From positions 1 through 38,420 of the forward strand of contig NZ_BMNA01000001.1 of the NCBI RefSeq assembly GCF_014646215.1: a stretch of DNA of 38,420 nucleotides, written 5' to 3'. The notes under the pieces are model-generated. The model was given only the letters and a program-made list of their open reading frames with translations. It made no database searches and was not told where the DNA came from. A program made the position numbers and the translations under genes. This DNA comes from Nakamurella endophytica (lineage in GTDB: Bacteria; Actinomycetota; Actinomycetes; Mycobacteriales; Nakamurellaceae). Below are positions 1-7,948 of the stretch, piece after piece (positions within the stretch are counted from its first letter, which is position 1; each line of letters begins with the position of its first letter).

Positions 1-72
1 ACCCCACCCGGAGGTTCTCCCACGTTCAAGCCGCCCCGCCGTCACCAACGTCCTGGCCGGGTACAACTAGTG

Positions 73-90
73 CGGGTCCCGCGGGACCCG
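73..90. terminator. Short perfect hairpin near the left edge
   Basis: CGGGTCCC and GGGACCCG form an 8-bp inverted repeat around GC (7 bp with a CGCG loop in practice). It lies 34 bases beyond the stop of the minus-strand dehydrogenase at 124, so it could terminate that transcript. There is no T-tract, as is usual in high-GC actinobacteria. Nothing else between 1 and 123 could be assigned. Confidence 0.4.
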
Positions 91-123
91 GACGCCGGTG
101 GCCGCCGCCCGTGCGGGCGTCGA

Positions 124-1179
124 TCAGTAGAACTCGGTGGTGTCCACCACGTTGCGCAGCCCTCGCCCGTCCAGGAACCGGCGCAGGTTGTCGGCGAACA
201 GCTCGGCGATGCGGCGGTCCTCCAGCACCGACAGCGCGGCGGTGTGCGGCGAGATCACCACCTGCGGGCGGTCCCACAGCGGCGAGTCCGGCGGCAGCGG
301 CTCGGTGGCGGTCACGTCCAGGAACGCGGCGCCGATCCGGCCGTCGTCCAGCGCCGCCAGCAGCGCCGTCTCGTCGACGACGCTGCCGCGGCCGACGTTG
401 ACCAGCGTGGTGCCGGGCCGCACCGCGGCGAACACGTCGCGGTCGAACAGCCCGGTGGTCGCCGCGGTGCCGGGCAGCGTGACGACGACGGCGTCCGCGC
501 GCGCCACGACGGTGGCCAGGTCCGCCACCGGATGCACCTCGTCGACGTGCTCGACCGGCTCCGGGCGGCGCTTGACGCCCAGCACCGTGGCGCCGAACGC
601 CTTGCACAGCCGGGCGGTCTCGGCGCCGATGCCGCCGAGCCCGACCACCAGCACGGTCTGCTCGCGCAGCTGGCCCATCGGCCACCGGTCGCTCCACTCG
701 TGGCGGCCCTGCTGACGCTGCAGCCGCGCCAGGTCCTTGGCGCCCGCCAGCAGCCCGAACAGCGCCCACTCGGCCAGCGGCGCACCGTGCACCCCGGCCG
801 AGGTGGTGAACACGACGCGCTCGAGCTCGTCCGGGGTGAGTCCGGCGTCGCGGACGGTGGCGCCGCCGCCCGCCGCCATGGTGTGCACCCACCGCAGCCG
901 CGGGTTGGCCCGCACCGCGCGGGTGAGCGCGGCGGCGCTGACGTCCGGGACGCCGTAGAGCACCTGGGCGCCGTCGAGCAGCTCGTCGAAGGCCTGCTGC
1001 TGCGCCGGGGTGCGCCGGAAGGACGGGTCGACGGAGTGGTCGCCGGGCTGCAGCTGGGGCGGCAGCAGGTCGTCGTCGACCACCAGGTCGACCCGCGGGT
1101 CGACGTCGGTGATGATGCTCCGCAGCTCCGGGTCCAGCGGGGTGGCGAGCGCGATGGTCAGCCGGTCGGTGTCGGTCAC
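124..1179 (-). CDS. D-2-hydroxyacid dehydrogenase, NAD(P)-binding
   Basis: A 351-residue D-isomer-specific 2-hydroxyacid dehydrogenase, expected to interconvert a 2-hydroxyacid and a 2-oxoacid with NAD(P) in the cytosol. The Rossmann motif GLGGIG is at residues 180-185. The catalytic set is visible: Arg264 in NVGRGSVVDE, Glu293 in ATEPLP and His312 in SPHTAA. The length is normal for the family. The GTG start is preceded by an AGGGAG-type ribosome-binding site. The gene lies 33 bases downstream of the SIS-domain gene on the same strand, so the two are probably co-transcribed. The substrate cannot be told from sequence; the SIS neighbour hints at carbohydrate-derived acids, which is only inference. 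Confidence 0.88.
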   Translation of the reverse strand: MTDTDRLTIALATPLDPELRSIITDVDPRVDLVVDDDLLPPQLQPGDHSVDPSFRRTPAQQQAFDELLDGAQVLYGVPDVSAAALTRAVRANPRLRWVHTMAAGGGATVRDAGLTPDELERVVFTTSAGVHGAPLAEWALFGLLAGAKDLARLQRQQGRHEWSDRWPMGQLREQTVLVVGLGGIGAETARLCKAFGATVLGVKRRPEPVEHVDEVHPVADLATVVARADAVVVTLPGTAATTGLFDRDVFAAVRPGTTLVNVGRGSVVDETALLAALDDGRIGAAFLDVTATEPLPPDSPLWDRPQVVISPHTAALSVLEDRRIAELFADNLRRFLDGRGLRNVVDTTEFY

Positions 1180-1212
1180 GTGCCGCTCCCTGCTCCGCCC
1201 GCCCCCGCACCG

Positions 1213-2310
1213 TCAGTGCGTGGCGGTCACCTTGTTCAGCCCGGCCGGGCGGTCGGGGTCCATGCCGAGCGCCAGCGTGGTGCGCACGGCCAGCTGCTGG
1301 CCGCGGATCACCAGCGGCAGCACCGCCAGCGCCTCGCCCAGTCCCTGCGGCACCGTCAACCCGACGGCGCCGGGCACCCCACGGTAGAGGTCGGCCGGTC
1401 CGACGCCGATCACCGGGGAGCCCAGCTCGACGGCGGCCCGCACGGTCTGCGCCACATCGTCGAGCACCGGTCCGGCCGCGCCGTAGGCCACCACCGCGAC
1501 GTGGTCGGACGCCACGGTCAGCGGCCCGTGCAGGAAGTCGGCGCTGGAGTAGCCCTCGTGGATCCGCCGGCTGGTCTCCTTACACTTCAGCGCGCCCTCC
1601 AGGGCGGCGGCGTAGGTGAGGCCCCGCGCCAGGTGGATGCCGGTGGGCCGGGGCACCAGGAGCTCGACGGCGTCGGCCAGCCCGCGCTCGTCCGCCAGCG
1701 TCCCGGCGGCCACCTCGGCCAGCCGCTCCCACGCGGCGGAGCCGCCGGTCCACCGATCGAGCGGCGTGTCGCCGACGTCCTGCCCGGGACGGCCACCCTC
1801 GGCCAGTGCGGCCACCGCCTCCGCCAGCACGACGACCAGCGCCAACTGCCCGGTGACCGTCTTGGTGGCCGGGACGGCGACCTCGGTGCCGGTGCCGACG
1901 GCCAGGGTCACCGCGGCCACCTGCGCCAGCGGCGACTCGGCATCGTTGGTGACGGCCACCACCACCGCCCCGCGCTCGGCGAGATCGCGTGCCACGTCGA
2001 CGATCTCGGGCGTCCGGCCGGACTGGGACAGCGCCACGACCAGGTGGTCGCGGACGTCCGGGACGCGGCGGTAGCGGGTGACCAGGCTCGGCGCCAGCAG
2101 GGCCGCCGGTCGGCCGGTGGCCAGCTCCAGCAGGTACCGGGCGTGCACGGCGACGTTGTCGCTGGAGCCGCGGGCGAGCAGCAGCACGCCGCGCACCGGT
2201 TGCGGCAGGGCCGCGGCGACCGTCCGGTGCAGCTCGGCGCGGCGCGCGGTGAGGGCCGCGAGCACCGCCGGCTGCTCGGCCATCTCGGACAGGACGTGTT
2301 CGCCGGGCAC
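1213..2310 (-). CDS. SIS-domain sugar-phosphate isomerase/deaminase-like protein
   Basis: A 365-residue protein with two SIS domains, as in the isomerase half of glucosamine-6-phosphate synthase and in AgaS/NagB-II-type aminosugar-phosphate deaminases. It lacks the glutaminase half. The first SIS domain shows the phosphate-binding stretch ALSQSGRTPEIVD. The second carries the LEGALKCKETS...HEGYSSADFLHGP signature of the GlmS-type C-terminal region. The protein ends in GLNKVTATH, like related deaminases. I chose the GTG at 2310 because the family begins close to the conserved SEMAEQPAVL; a GGAGG lies four bases upstream, slightly tight. A TTG start 69 bases further upstream is also open. It probably acts on amino-sugar phosphates and is co-transcribed with the dehydrogenase. 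Confidence 0.85.
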   Translation of the reverse strand: MPGEHVLSEMAEQPAVLAALTARRAELHRTVAAALPQPVRGVLLLARGSSDNVAVHARYLLELATGRPAALLAPSLVTRYRRVPDVRDHLVVALSQSGRTPEIVDVARDLAERGAVVVAVTNDAESPLAQVAAVTLAVGTGTEVAVPATKTVTGQLALVVVLAEAVAALAEGGRPGQDVGDTPLDRWTGGSAAWERLAEVAAGTLADERGLADAVELLVPRPTGIHLARGLTYAAALEGALKCKETSRRIHEGYSSADFLHGPLTVASDHVAVVAYGAAGPVLDDVAQTVRAAVELGSPVIGVGPADLYRGVPGAVGLTVPQGLGEALAVLPLVIRGQQLAVRTTLALGMDPDRPAGLNKVTATH

Positions 2311-2330
2311 GGAGCCTCCACGGAACGGAC

Positions 2331-2390
2331 GAGCACCCGCCGTGCTCGATCTTGCGTCGAGCTTAGCCTTTGCGAGCAATTTCGCTCATC
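2331..2390 (-). promoter_or_regulatory. Structured promoter/leader region of the SIS gene
   Basis: This short gap between era and the SIS gene is AT-richer than its surroundings. It holds two mutually exclusive 6-bp hairpins: GAGCAC/GTGCTC (2331-2336/2342-2347) and GCTCGA/TCGAGC (2344-2349/2357-2362). Three TTKCG-like steps follow (2352, 2370, 2380). TAAGCT (minus strand, 2360-2365) may be a -10 element. Direct TTnCG repeats resemble sites of DeoR-type sugar regulators, but no regulator gene is nearby and the assignment is a guess. Confidence 0.35.
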
Positions 2391-2401
2391 GGCCGACCGG
2401 G

Positions 2402-3310
2402 TCAGTCGAAGCCCAGCCGCCGCAGCTGCTTGGGGTCGCGCTGCCAGTCCTTGGCGACCGTGACGTGGAGGTCCAGGTACACCCGGGTGCCCAGCAGCTC
2501 CTCGATCCGGGCGCGCGCCCGGCGCCCCACCGCGACCAGCCGGGACGCCCGGTGGCCGAGCACGATCGCCTTCTGCGAGTCCCGCTCGACGTAGATGGTC
2601 ACGTAGACGTCGGTCAGGTCGTCCCGGCCCTCGCGCGGGACCATCTCGGTGACCTGCGCGGCCAGCGAGTGCGGCAGCTCGTCGCGGACCCCGTCCAGGG
2701 CGGCCTCCCGCACCAGCTCGGCGATCCGGGTCTCGACCGGCTCGTCGGTGACCTCGCCGTCCGGGTACAGCCGTGGGCCCTCCGGCAGCCGGGCGACGAG
2801 CAGGTCGCACAGCACACCCACCTGCTCGCCCCGCACGGCCGAGACCGGGACCAGCTCGGCGAACTCGCGCACCGCCGACAGCGCCAGCAGCTGCGCGGCG
2901 ACGGCGTCGGGCCGGACCTTGTCGGTCTTGGTGACGACCCCGAGCACCGGGGTCCGCGGCGCCTGCTCCGACAGCTCGGCGACGATCCGCCGGTCGCCCG
3001 GTCCGATGGCCTCGTCGGCCGGCACGCAGAACGCGATGACGTCGACGTCCGACCACACCGAGCGGACCAGGTCGTCCAGCCGCTCGCCGAGCAGCGTCCT
3101 CGGCTTGTGCATGCCGGGGGTGTCCACCACCACCAGCTGGGCGTCGGGGCGGGTGACGATGCCGCGGACGGCCCGGCGGGTGGTCTGCGGCTTGTCCGAG
3201 GTGATCGCGACCGCGGTGCCCACCATCGCGTTGAGCAGGGTCGACTTGCCGGCGTTCGGCCGGCCGACGAAGCAGGCGAACCCGGAGCGGTGGACCGGCG
3301 CCGTGGTCAC
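2402..3310 (-). CDS. era: GTPase Era
   Basis: A 302-residue Era GTPase, which binds the 3' end of 16S rRNA and acts in late 30S assembly. G1 is GRPNAGKS (16-23), G3 is DTPGM (63-67) and G4 is TKTD (127-130), a tolerated variant of NKxD. The C-terminal KH domain (about 205-285) includes ERDSQKAIVLG. The length matches the family. Its GTG start overlaps the stop of the preceding gene by four bases (GTGA, 3307-3310), so it is translationally coupled. It is the last gene of the phoH-ybeY-CNNM/CBS-deaminase-like-era operon, the same order as in mycobacteria. Confidence 0.97.
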   Translation of the reverse strand: MTTAPVHRSGFACFVGRPNAGKSTLLNAMVGTAVAITSDKPQTTRRAVRGIVTRPDAQLVVVDTPGMHKPRTLLGERLDDLVRSVWSDVDVIAFCVPADEAIGPGDRRIVAELSEQAPRTPVLGVVTKTDKVRPDAVAAQLLALSAVREFAELVPVSAVRGEQVGVLCDLLVARLPEGPRLYPDGEVTDEPVETRIAELVREAALDGVRDELPHSLAAQVTEMVPREGRDDLTDVYVTIYVERDSQKAIVLGHRASRLVAVGRRARARIEELLGTRVYLDLHVTVAKDWQRDPKQLRRLGFD

Positions 3311-3654
3311 CGGGTGCGGCGCCCGAGGACCGCGCCGCCCGGCGCCAGGTGCAGGACCAGCGGGGTGTCCAGGTCGGCCGCCGCCGCCAGCGACTCGTCG
3401 TCCAGCGCACCGCCCACCAGCACCGCGGCCTCCAGGCCGGTGGCGGCCGACGCCACGGCCAGCGCCACGGCGGCCTGCAGCGCGGTGAGCCGCAGCGAGG
3501 GCAGCGCCACGGACGCCGCGGCGTAGGTGCGCCCGTCCACGTCCCGGACGGCCGCCCCCTGGGCCGCTCCGGCGCGGCCCATCGCCCCACGGGCCAGGGT
3601 GAACAGCTTGCGGTCCTCCGCCGACAGGTCCGCCACGGACGCCGGCGCGTTCAC
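3307..3654 (-). CDS. Cytidine deaminase-like protein without zinc ligands
   Basis: A 115-residue protein occupying the slot between the CBS transporter gene and era, where actinobacteria usually encode a cytidine-deaminase-fold protein. The alternating helix/strand pattern is visible (LRLTALQAAVALAVASA, EAAVLVGGALDD), and so is the LAPGGAVL-like end. However, the protein contains no Cys at all and lacks both HAE/CAE and PCxxC. It therefore cannot bind the catalytic zinc and is unlikely to deaminate cytidine. It starts with GTG and overlaps both neighbours by four bases. A non-enzymatic role tied to Era/YbeY ribosome maturation is possible but unproven. Confidence 0.8.
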   Translation of the reverse strand: MNAPASVADLSAEDRKLFTLARGAMGRAGAAQGAAVRDVDGRTYAAASVALPSLRLTALQAAVALAVASAATGLEAAVLVGGALDDESLAAAADLDTPLVLHLAPGGAVLGRRTR

Positions 3655-5084
3655 CGGCGCACCGGCTCGCGGTCGGCGTCGGCGCGCTCGACGGCGTCGT
3701 CGTCGTGGAAGGGGTGGGCGCCGTGGTGCGTACCCGCGTCCTGCCAGGCCGGCTCGGCGTCGCCGGCGGCGGTCGTATCGCCCCGGACCGGCTCGGCGTC
3801 CGGGTCCGCGGGCACCGCCCGCCGCACCAGCAGGGTCTGCACGCGCGGGCGGCCGCGCCGGTCGACCCCGGCCTCGCCGAGCAGGTGCAGGCCGTTGATC
3901 TCCGCCTCGGCCCCGGCGATGGGGACCCGGCCGAGCAGCTGGGCGAACAGACCGCCGACGGTCTCCACGTCCTCGGCCGGGAGCTCGACGTCGAAGATCT
4001 CGCCCAGGTCCTCCACCGGCAGCCGGGCGGACACCCGGGCGGAGCCGTCGGGGAGCCGGACGACCGGCTCCCGGGTGTCCTGGTCGTACTCGTCGGTGAT
4101 CTCGCCGACGATCTCCTCGAGGATGTCCTCGATGGTCAGCACGCCGGCGGTGCCGCCGTACTCGTCCACCACGACGGCGAAGTGCGAGCGGTTGCGCTGC
4201 ATGTCGCGCAGCAGCACGTCGACGTTCTTGGAGTCGGGGACGAACACCGCGGGACGCATGACCTCCGACAGCGCCGGCCCGCGGTCGCCCGCGTCGAGCG
4301 AGAGCATGCGGGCGATCATGTCCTTGATGTGCACCACGCCCAGCACGTCGTCGACGTCCTCGCCGACGACCGGGATCCGGCTGAAGCCGCTGCGGGTCGC
4401 CAGGTGCATGGCCTGCCGCAGCGTCTTGTCGGCCTCGATCCAGACGACCTCGGTGCGGGGCACCATGACCTCACGGGCGATGGTGTCGCCCAGCTCGAAG
4501 ACGCTCTGCAGCATCTCCCGCTCGGTCTCCTCCACCACACCGCGGTCGCCGGCCAGGTCGACCAGCTCGCGCAGCTCGATGTCCGAGGAGAACGGACCCT
4601 CCCGGAACCCGCGGCCCGGGGTGATGGCGTTGCCGATGAGGATCAGCAGCGAGGCGACCGGGGACAGCACCCGGCCGATGGCCCGCGTCGGGCCGGCGGC
4701 CGCCAGACCCACCGGGTAGGGGTGCTGCCGGCCGATCGTCCGGGGCAGCACGCCGATCACCACGTAGGTGAGCAGCAGCATGACCAGCACCACGACCACG
4801 CCGACCCACCAGCGGAACCCCCAGGTGGACAGCGCCACGGCGGCGACGATCACCGTGGCGGTCAGTTCGGCGCCGACCCGCAGCATCAGCAGCAGGTTGG
4901 TGTAGCGCGGCTTGTCGTGGGCGATGGCCAGCAGCGACCCGGCGCCGCTGCGCCCCTCGCGCTGCAGCTCCTCGACCCGGGCGGCGGAGACCATCGTGAT
5001 CGCCGCGTCGGCGGCCGCGAACAGCCCCGCGATCGGGATCAGCGCGGCGGCCAGGACCAGCAGGACGATGTCCAGGGCTCCCAC
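3651..5084 (-). CDS. CNNM/CorC-type membrane protein with CBS domains
   Basis: A 477-residue integral membrane protein of the HlyC/CorC (CNNM) family. The N-terminus is a DUF21 transmembrane region with hydrophobic segments near residues 5-30, 70-90 and 95-115. Two CBS domains follow (about 205-335), with typical MVPRTEVVWIEADKTLRQAM and RNRSHFAVVVDEYGGTAGVLTIEDILEEIVGEI stretches. A CorC_HlyC domain (about 350-425) comes next. The last 50 residues are a polar tail rich in Asp and His, without family similarity I can name. The family is linked to Mg2+/Co2+ transport; the old name hemolysin is misleading. It starts four bases after the ybeY stop and overlaps the next gene by four bases. Confidence 0.92.
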   Translation of the reverse strand: MGALDIVLLVLAAALIPIAGLFAAADAAITMVSAARVEELQREGRSGAGSLLAIAHDKPRYTNLLLMLRVGAELTATVIVAAVALSTWGFRWWVGVVVVLVMLLLTYVVIGVLPRTIGRQHPYPVGLAAAGPTRAIGRVLSPVASLLILIGNAITPGRGFREGPFSSDIELRELVDLAGDRGVVEETEREMLQSVFELGDTIAREVMVPRTEVVWIEADKTLRQAMHLATRSGFSRIPVVGEDVDDVLGVVHIKDMIARMLSLDAGDRGPALSEVMRPAVFVPDSKNVDVLLRDMQRNRSHFAVVVDEYGGTAGVLTIEDILEEIVGEITDEYDQDTREPVVRLPDGSARVSARLPVEDLGEIFDVELPAEDVETVGGLFAQLLGRVPIAGAEAEINGLHLLGEAGVDRRGRPRVQTLLVRRAVPADPDAEPVRGDTTAAGDAEPAWQDAGTHHGAHPFHDDDAVERADADREPVRR

Positions 5085-5088
5085 GCCG

Positions 5089-5625
5089 TCACTGCCCGTC
5101 GGGGATGCCGGCGGCGTTGAGCACCGCGTCGTCGACCGCGTCCAACCGGGCGCGCCGGGCGGCCTGCTCGCGGGTGTCCCGCCACAGGTCCAGCAGCTCG
5201 GTCTGCCGCCGGAACATCTCGCGCTCCTCGGCCGGCTCGGCGTGGTCGAACCCCAGCAGGTGCAGGATCCCGTGCACGGTGAGCAGGTCGAGCTCGTCGT
5301 CGAGGCCGTGCCCGGCCTGCGCCGCCTGCTCCACGGCCACCGCCGGGCACAGCACGACGTCGCCCAGCAGCGCCGGGCCGGGACCGGACTGGTCCGGGTG
5401 CCGGGCGGTGTCCAGCTCGTCCATCGGGAAGCTCATGACGTCCGTCGGCCCCGGCTCGTCCATCCACTTGACGTGCAGCTCGGTCATCGCCGGGACGTCC
5501 AGCAGCAGCACCGACAGCTCGGCCAGCGGGTTGATCCCCAGCTGGTCCAGCGCGAACCGGGACACCGCCACCAGCCCGGCCTCGTCGACCTCGACGCCGG
5601 ACTCGTTCGCCACCTCGACGCTCAT
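5089..5625 (-). CDS. ybeY: Endoribonuclease YbeY
   Basis: A 178-residue YbeY metalloprotein, involved in 16S rRNA 3'-end maturation and ribosome quality control. The zinc-binding signature [11 protein letters not shown] places His118, His122 and His128. The family's [10 protein letters not shown] stretch is at 61-70. The ATG overlaps the phoH stop in an ATGA (5622-5625), which fixes the start. Its place between phoH and the CNNM/CBS gene is the conserved bacterial arrangement. Confidence 0.96.
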   Translation of the reverse strand: MSVEVANESGVEVDEAGLVAVSRFALDQLGINPLAELSVLLLDVPAMTELHVKWMDEPGPTDVMSFPMDELDTARHPDQSGPGPALLGDVVLCPAVAVEQAAQAGHGLDDELDLLTVHGILHLLGFDHAEPAEEREMFRRQTELLDLWRDTREQAARRARLDAVDDAVLNAAGIPDGQ

Positions 5626-6737
5626 CGCGGGCCGCCCCGGTGCGGTCGGCCCTGGCCGCGCTCGGTGTGCGCCGCGCCGGCCGGGCGGACCGCGGGACCG
5701 GCCTGCTGCGAGTCCCACCGCGAGTAGGCGTCGACGATGGCCCCGACGAGCCGGTGCCGCACCACGTCCGACGAGGTGAGCACCGAGAAGTGCACGTCGT
5801 CGACGTCGCCGAGGATCTCCCGGACCACCTGCAGGCCCGAGCGCTGCCCGTCCGGCAGGTCGACCTGGGTCACGTCCCCGGTCACCACGATCTTGGAGCC
5901 GAAGCCGAGCCGGGTCAGGAACATCTTCATCTGCTCGGGCGTGGTGTTCTGCGCCTCGTCCAGGATGATGAACGCGTCGTTGAGCGTCCGGCCGCGCATG
6001 TAGGCCAGCGGGGCCACCTCGATGGTCCCGGCCGCCATCAGCCGCGGGATCGACTCCGGGTCGAGCATGTCGTGCAGCGCGTCGTACAGCGGCCGCAGGT
6101 ACGGGTCGATCTTGTCCGACAGCGTCCCCGGCAGGAAGCCCAGCCGCTCCCCCGCCTCGACGGCCGGCCGGGTCAGGATGATCCGGTTGACCTGCTTGGC
6201 CTGCAGGGCCTGCACCGCCTTGGCCATCGCCAGATAGGTCTTGCCGGTGCCGGCCGGGCCGATGCCGAAGACGATGGTGTGCGCGTCGATCGCGTCGACG
6301 TACCGCTTCTGGTTCAGGGTCTTCGGCCGGATGGTGCGGCCGCGCCGCGAGATGATGTTGAGCCCGAGCACCTGGGACGGCGACTCGGCCGGCGACGACG
6401 GCGTGCCGGCGGCGGCGGCGTCGCCGAGCATGCCGATGGTCCGCCGGACGGCGTCCGGGGTGATGGCCGACCCCGACTCCTGCAGCGACAGCAGCTCGCG
6501 CAGCACCCGCTCGGCGAAGGCGACGTCGGCGGCGTCCCCGCGCAGCGTGATCCGGTTGCCGCGCACGTGGATGTCGGCGGCGAGCGCCCCCTCGAGCTGG
6601 CGCAGCAGGAGGTCGCGGGAGCCGAGCAGGCCCACCATCGCCCTCTCGTCCGCGACCACCAGGGTGGACTCGCTGTCCCGGGACCCGGTGCGGCCCTCCT
6701 GGGCCTGCGCCGGTGTGGCGTTGGATGTGTCCGGCAC
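5622..6737 (-). CDS. phoH: PhoH family ATPase
   Basis: A 371-residue PhoH-like P-loop ATPase (PhoH/PhoL group), a cytosolic ATP-binding protein linked to RNA metabolism through its fixed neighbour ybeY. The N-terminal KH-like region (about 20-85) is followed by Walker A GPAGTGKT (160-167), Walker B ILDEAQN (258-264) and [11 protein letters not shown] chose the GTG at 6737 ([11 protein letters not shown]) because it gives a family-like length and follows a plausible -10 element. The open frame extends another 106 codons upstream but that part looks non-coding and crosses the promoter. The ribosome-binding site is weak (AGGCAG about ten bases upstream). It heads the operon ending in era. Confidence 0.94.
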   Translation of the reverse strand: MPDTSNATPAQAQEGRTGSRDSESTLVVADERAMVGLLGSRDLLLRQLEGALAADIHVRGNRITLRGDAADVAFAERVLRELLSLQESGSAITPDAVRRTIGMLGDAAAAGTPSSPAESPSQVLGLNIISRRGRTIRPKTLNQKRYVDAIDAHTIVFGIGPAGTGKTYLAMAKAVQALQAKQVNRIILTRPAVEAGERLGFLPGTLSDKIDPYLRPLYDALHDMLDPESIPRLMAAGTIEVAPLAYMRGRTLNDAFIILDEAQNTTPEQMKMFLTRLGFGSKIVVTGDVTQVDLPDGQRSGLQVVREILGDVDDVHFSVLTSSDVVRHRLVGAIVDAYSRWDSQQAGPAVRPAGAAHTERGQGRPHRGGPR

Positions 6738-6812
6738 GAGGTGCGCTGCCTGCTTTCTCGAGGCTGGGTGACGGGCTGGTCGGGCCCGGTCTGCGTGCGG
6801 TGCGCCCTGGGG

Positions 6813-6853
6813 GTTCCGGTGTCCGGAACGTCCCTGGAGTACCCCCCAGTCTA
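6813..6853 (-). promoter_or_regulatory. phoH promoter -10 and leader palindrome
   Basis: On the minus strand TAGACT (6848-6853) fits the actinobacterial -10 pattern TANNNT, placing transcription start near 6841 and giving phoH a leader of about 100 bases. Inside it GTTCCGG-TGT-CCGGAAC (6813-6829) is a perfect 7-bp inverted repeat, either an RNA hairpin or an operator just downstream of the start. A second imperfect palindrome (GGACCG...CGGTCC) lies near 6879-6901 between the divergent promoters. The rest of 6738-6954 shows nothing else clear. Confidence 0.4.
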
Positions 6854-6954
6854 GCGTCGGCGCGCCGCCGCCCGCGGGGACCGCACCGGTTTGCCGGTCC
6901 GCGGCACTGGATACCCACCGGTGGCCCGGACGGACCTCGACAGGGAGGCATGCA

Positions 6955-7344
6955 ATGGCGGACAAAAAGGACCCGGCGGACGGCAGCGGCTCCAAGGCGG
7001 CCCGCGACGCCGACGCGGTCGACGAGGTGGAACGCAACACCAAGTCGCAGACCACCGCGTCCAGCTACACCACCACCGACCACGACGTCATCCGCACCTG
7101 GGCCGAGTCCCGCGGCGGCCGGCCGGCGTCGGTGGAGACCACGGGCGACGACGGCGACGACGCCGGCCTGCTGCGGATCGAGTTCCCCGACGCCCCCGGC
7201 GGATCCGCCGACAACCTCGACGAGGTCGACTGGGAGCCGTTCTTCAAGACCTTCGACGACCGCAAGCTGTCGTTCGTCTACCAGGAGAAGACCAGCGACG
7301 GCTCGACGAGCCGGTTCTTCCGCTTCGTCCGCGCGGACGGCTGA
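6955..7344 (+). CDS. Small acidic protein of unknown function ([17 protein letters not shown] family)
   Basis: A 129-residue cytosolic, acidic protein. The first 40 residues are a polar, probably disordered tail. The conserved part runs from [23 protein letters not shown] through LLRIEFPD and [26 protein letters not shown] to SRFFRFV. From memory this matches a widespread small bacterial family often misnamed 1,4-alpha-glucan branching enzyme in databases. Nothing in it resembles a GH13 enzyme, so I give no function. The start follows a strong AGGGAGG ribosome-binding site seven bases upstream of the ATG. It is a single gene, divergent from phoH. Confidence 0.88.
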   Translation: MADKKDPADGSGSKAARDADAVDEVERNTKSQTTASSYTTTDHDVIRTWAESRGGRPASVETTGDDGDDAGLLRIEFPDAPGGSADNLDEVDWEPFFKTFDDRKLSFVYQEKTSDGSTSRFFRFVRADG

Positions 7345-7345
7345 G

Positions 7346-7412
7346 TCCGCCGGTCGTCGGTCAGCCGGGCGGACGCCAACCAGAGGCGGCGTCGCCCCGG
7401 CCGACCGGCGGA
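7346..7412. terminator. Bidirectional terminator filling a convergent gap
   Basis: TCCGCCGGTCG (7346-7356) is the exact reverse complement of CGACCGGCGGA (7402-7412). Together they bracket nearly the entire space between the two convergent stop codons. A nested hairpin GACGCC/GGCGTC (7372-7377/7388-7393) sits inside. The 11-bp outer stem reads the same on both strands, fitting a shared terminator without a T-tract. Confidence 0.55.
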
Positions 7413-7796
7413 TCAGCGCGCGTCCGGCGCGTCGGCCAGCAGGTCGGCGTGGGTGGCCACCAGGGCCGGCAGCGCCACCACCCGGGTGCACCGGCGGCCT
7501 GAGCCGTCCGTCGACCACGGGGACAGCCGCTGCCACCCCGCGTCGGTGAGCGCCCGGTCGGCCTCCAGGTCGGTGGGCACGGACCAGGCGACCCGGGTCA
7601 CCGGGTCCCCGGCGGCGTCCAGCACGAGCACGCTGCCGCCGGAGCCGGCTCGGATGCCGCGCACCCGGGCCGGCACCGGGGCCAGCGGCGCCGCGGCGGT
7701 GCACTGGACGGCGGTGAACCGGCCGGGTGCGGGGGTCGGGGTCTGCACCGGGCCGGGCAGGACGGACAGCTGGACGCGGGGCGTCAGCGGATACAT
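7413..7796 (-). CDS. Hypothetical protein
   Basis: A 127-residue protein I do not recognise. The ATG at 7796 is chosen because GGAG lies seven bases upstream; the frame stays open further upstream into a structured intergenic region that is probably non-coding. The protein begins with a proline- and valine-rich stretch ([15 protein letters not shown]). Beta-strand-like segments follow ([21 protein letters not shown]), then a Trp/Ser region and a helix-like end ([18 protein letters not shown]). There is no signal peptide or membrane segment. It sits downstream of an alpha/beta hydrolase but a hairpin separates them. Confidence 0.6.
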   Translation of the reverse strand: MYPLTPRVQLSVLPGPVQTPTPAPGRFTAVQCTAAAPLAPVPARVRGIRAGSGGSVLVLDAAGDPVTRVAWSVPTDLEADRALTDAGWQRLSPWSTDGSGRRCTRVVALPALVATHADLLADAPDAR

Positions 7797-7854
7797 GGGC
7801 GGACTCCAACCCTCGGCCGCCCCTGGCGGGTGACCGGATAGGACGGGGCCGGAA

Positions 7855-7896
7855 CGGCAGTGGCCGCACCGGGTATCCCGGGCGACCCCACTGCCG
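7855..7896 (-). terminator. Cruciform-like hairpin after the hydrolase
   Basis: CGGCAGTGG (7855-7863) pairs perfectly with CCACTGCCG (7888-7896), and the enclosed loop contains a second perfect hairpin CCGGG-TAT-CCCGG (7869-7881). It is about 50 bases past the hydrolase stop on the minus strand and 60 bases before the next gene. A terminator is likely; a leader structure for the 127-residue protein is the alternative. Confidence 0.45.
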
Positions 7897-7948
7897 GAGT
7901 CCCGCTCAGAGTAGGGCCCGGCGCGGGTCGCCGGCACCGCCGGGTGGG

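Noticed and set aside
1..70. A 22-codon open tail ending in TAG at 68-70 on the plus strand, which could be the end of an upstream gene.
   Set aside because: Too short to tell from chance in GC-rich DNA, no family recognised and no start inside the window.
2357..2383. Possible DtxR/IdeR iron box (AAGGCTAAGC on the minus strand).
   Set aside because: Only one half resembles the consensus, about 12 of 19 positions.
70..2463. Very long open frame antisense to the dehydrogenase and SIS genes.
   Set aside because: Long antisense frames are expected at this GC content; composition is Gln/His/Arg-rich without domains, while the opposite strand encodes clear enzymes.
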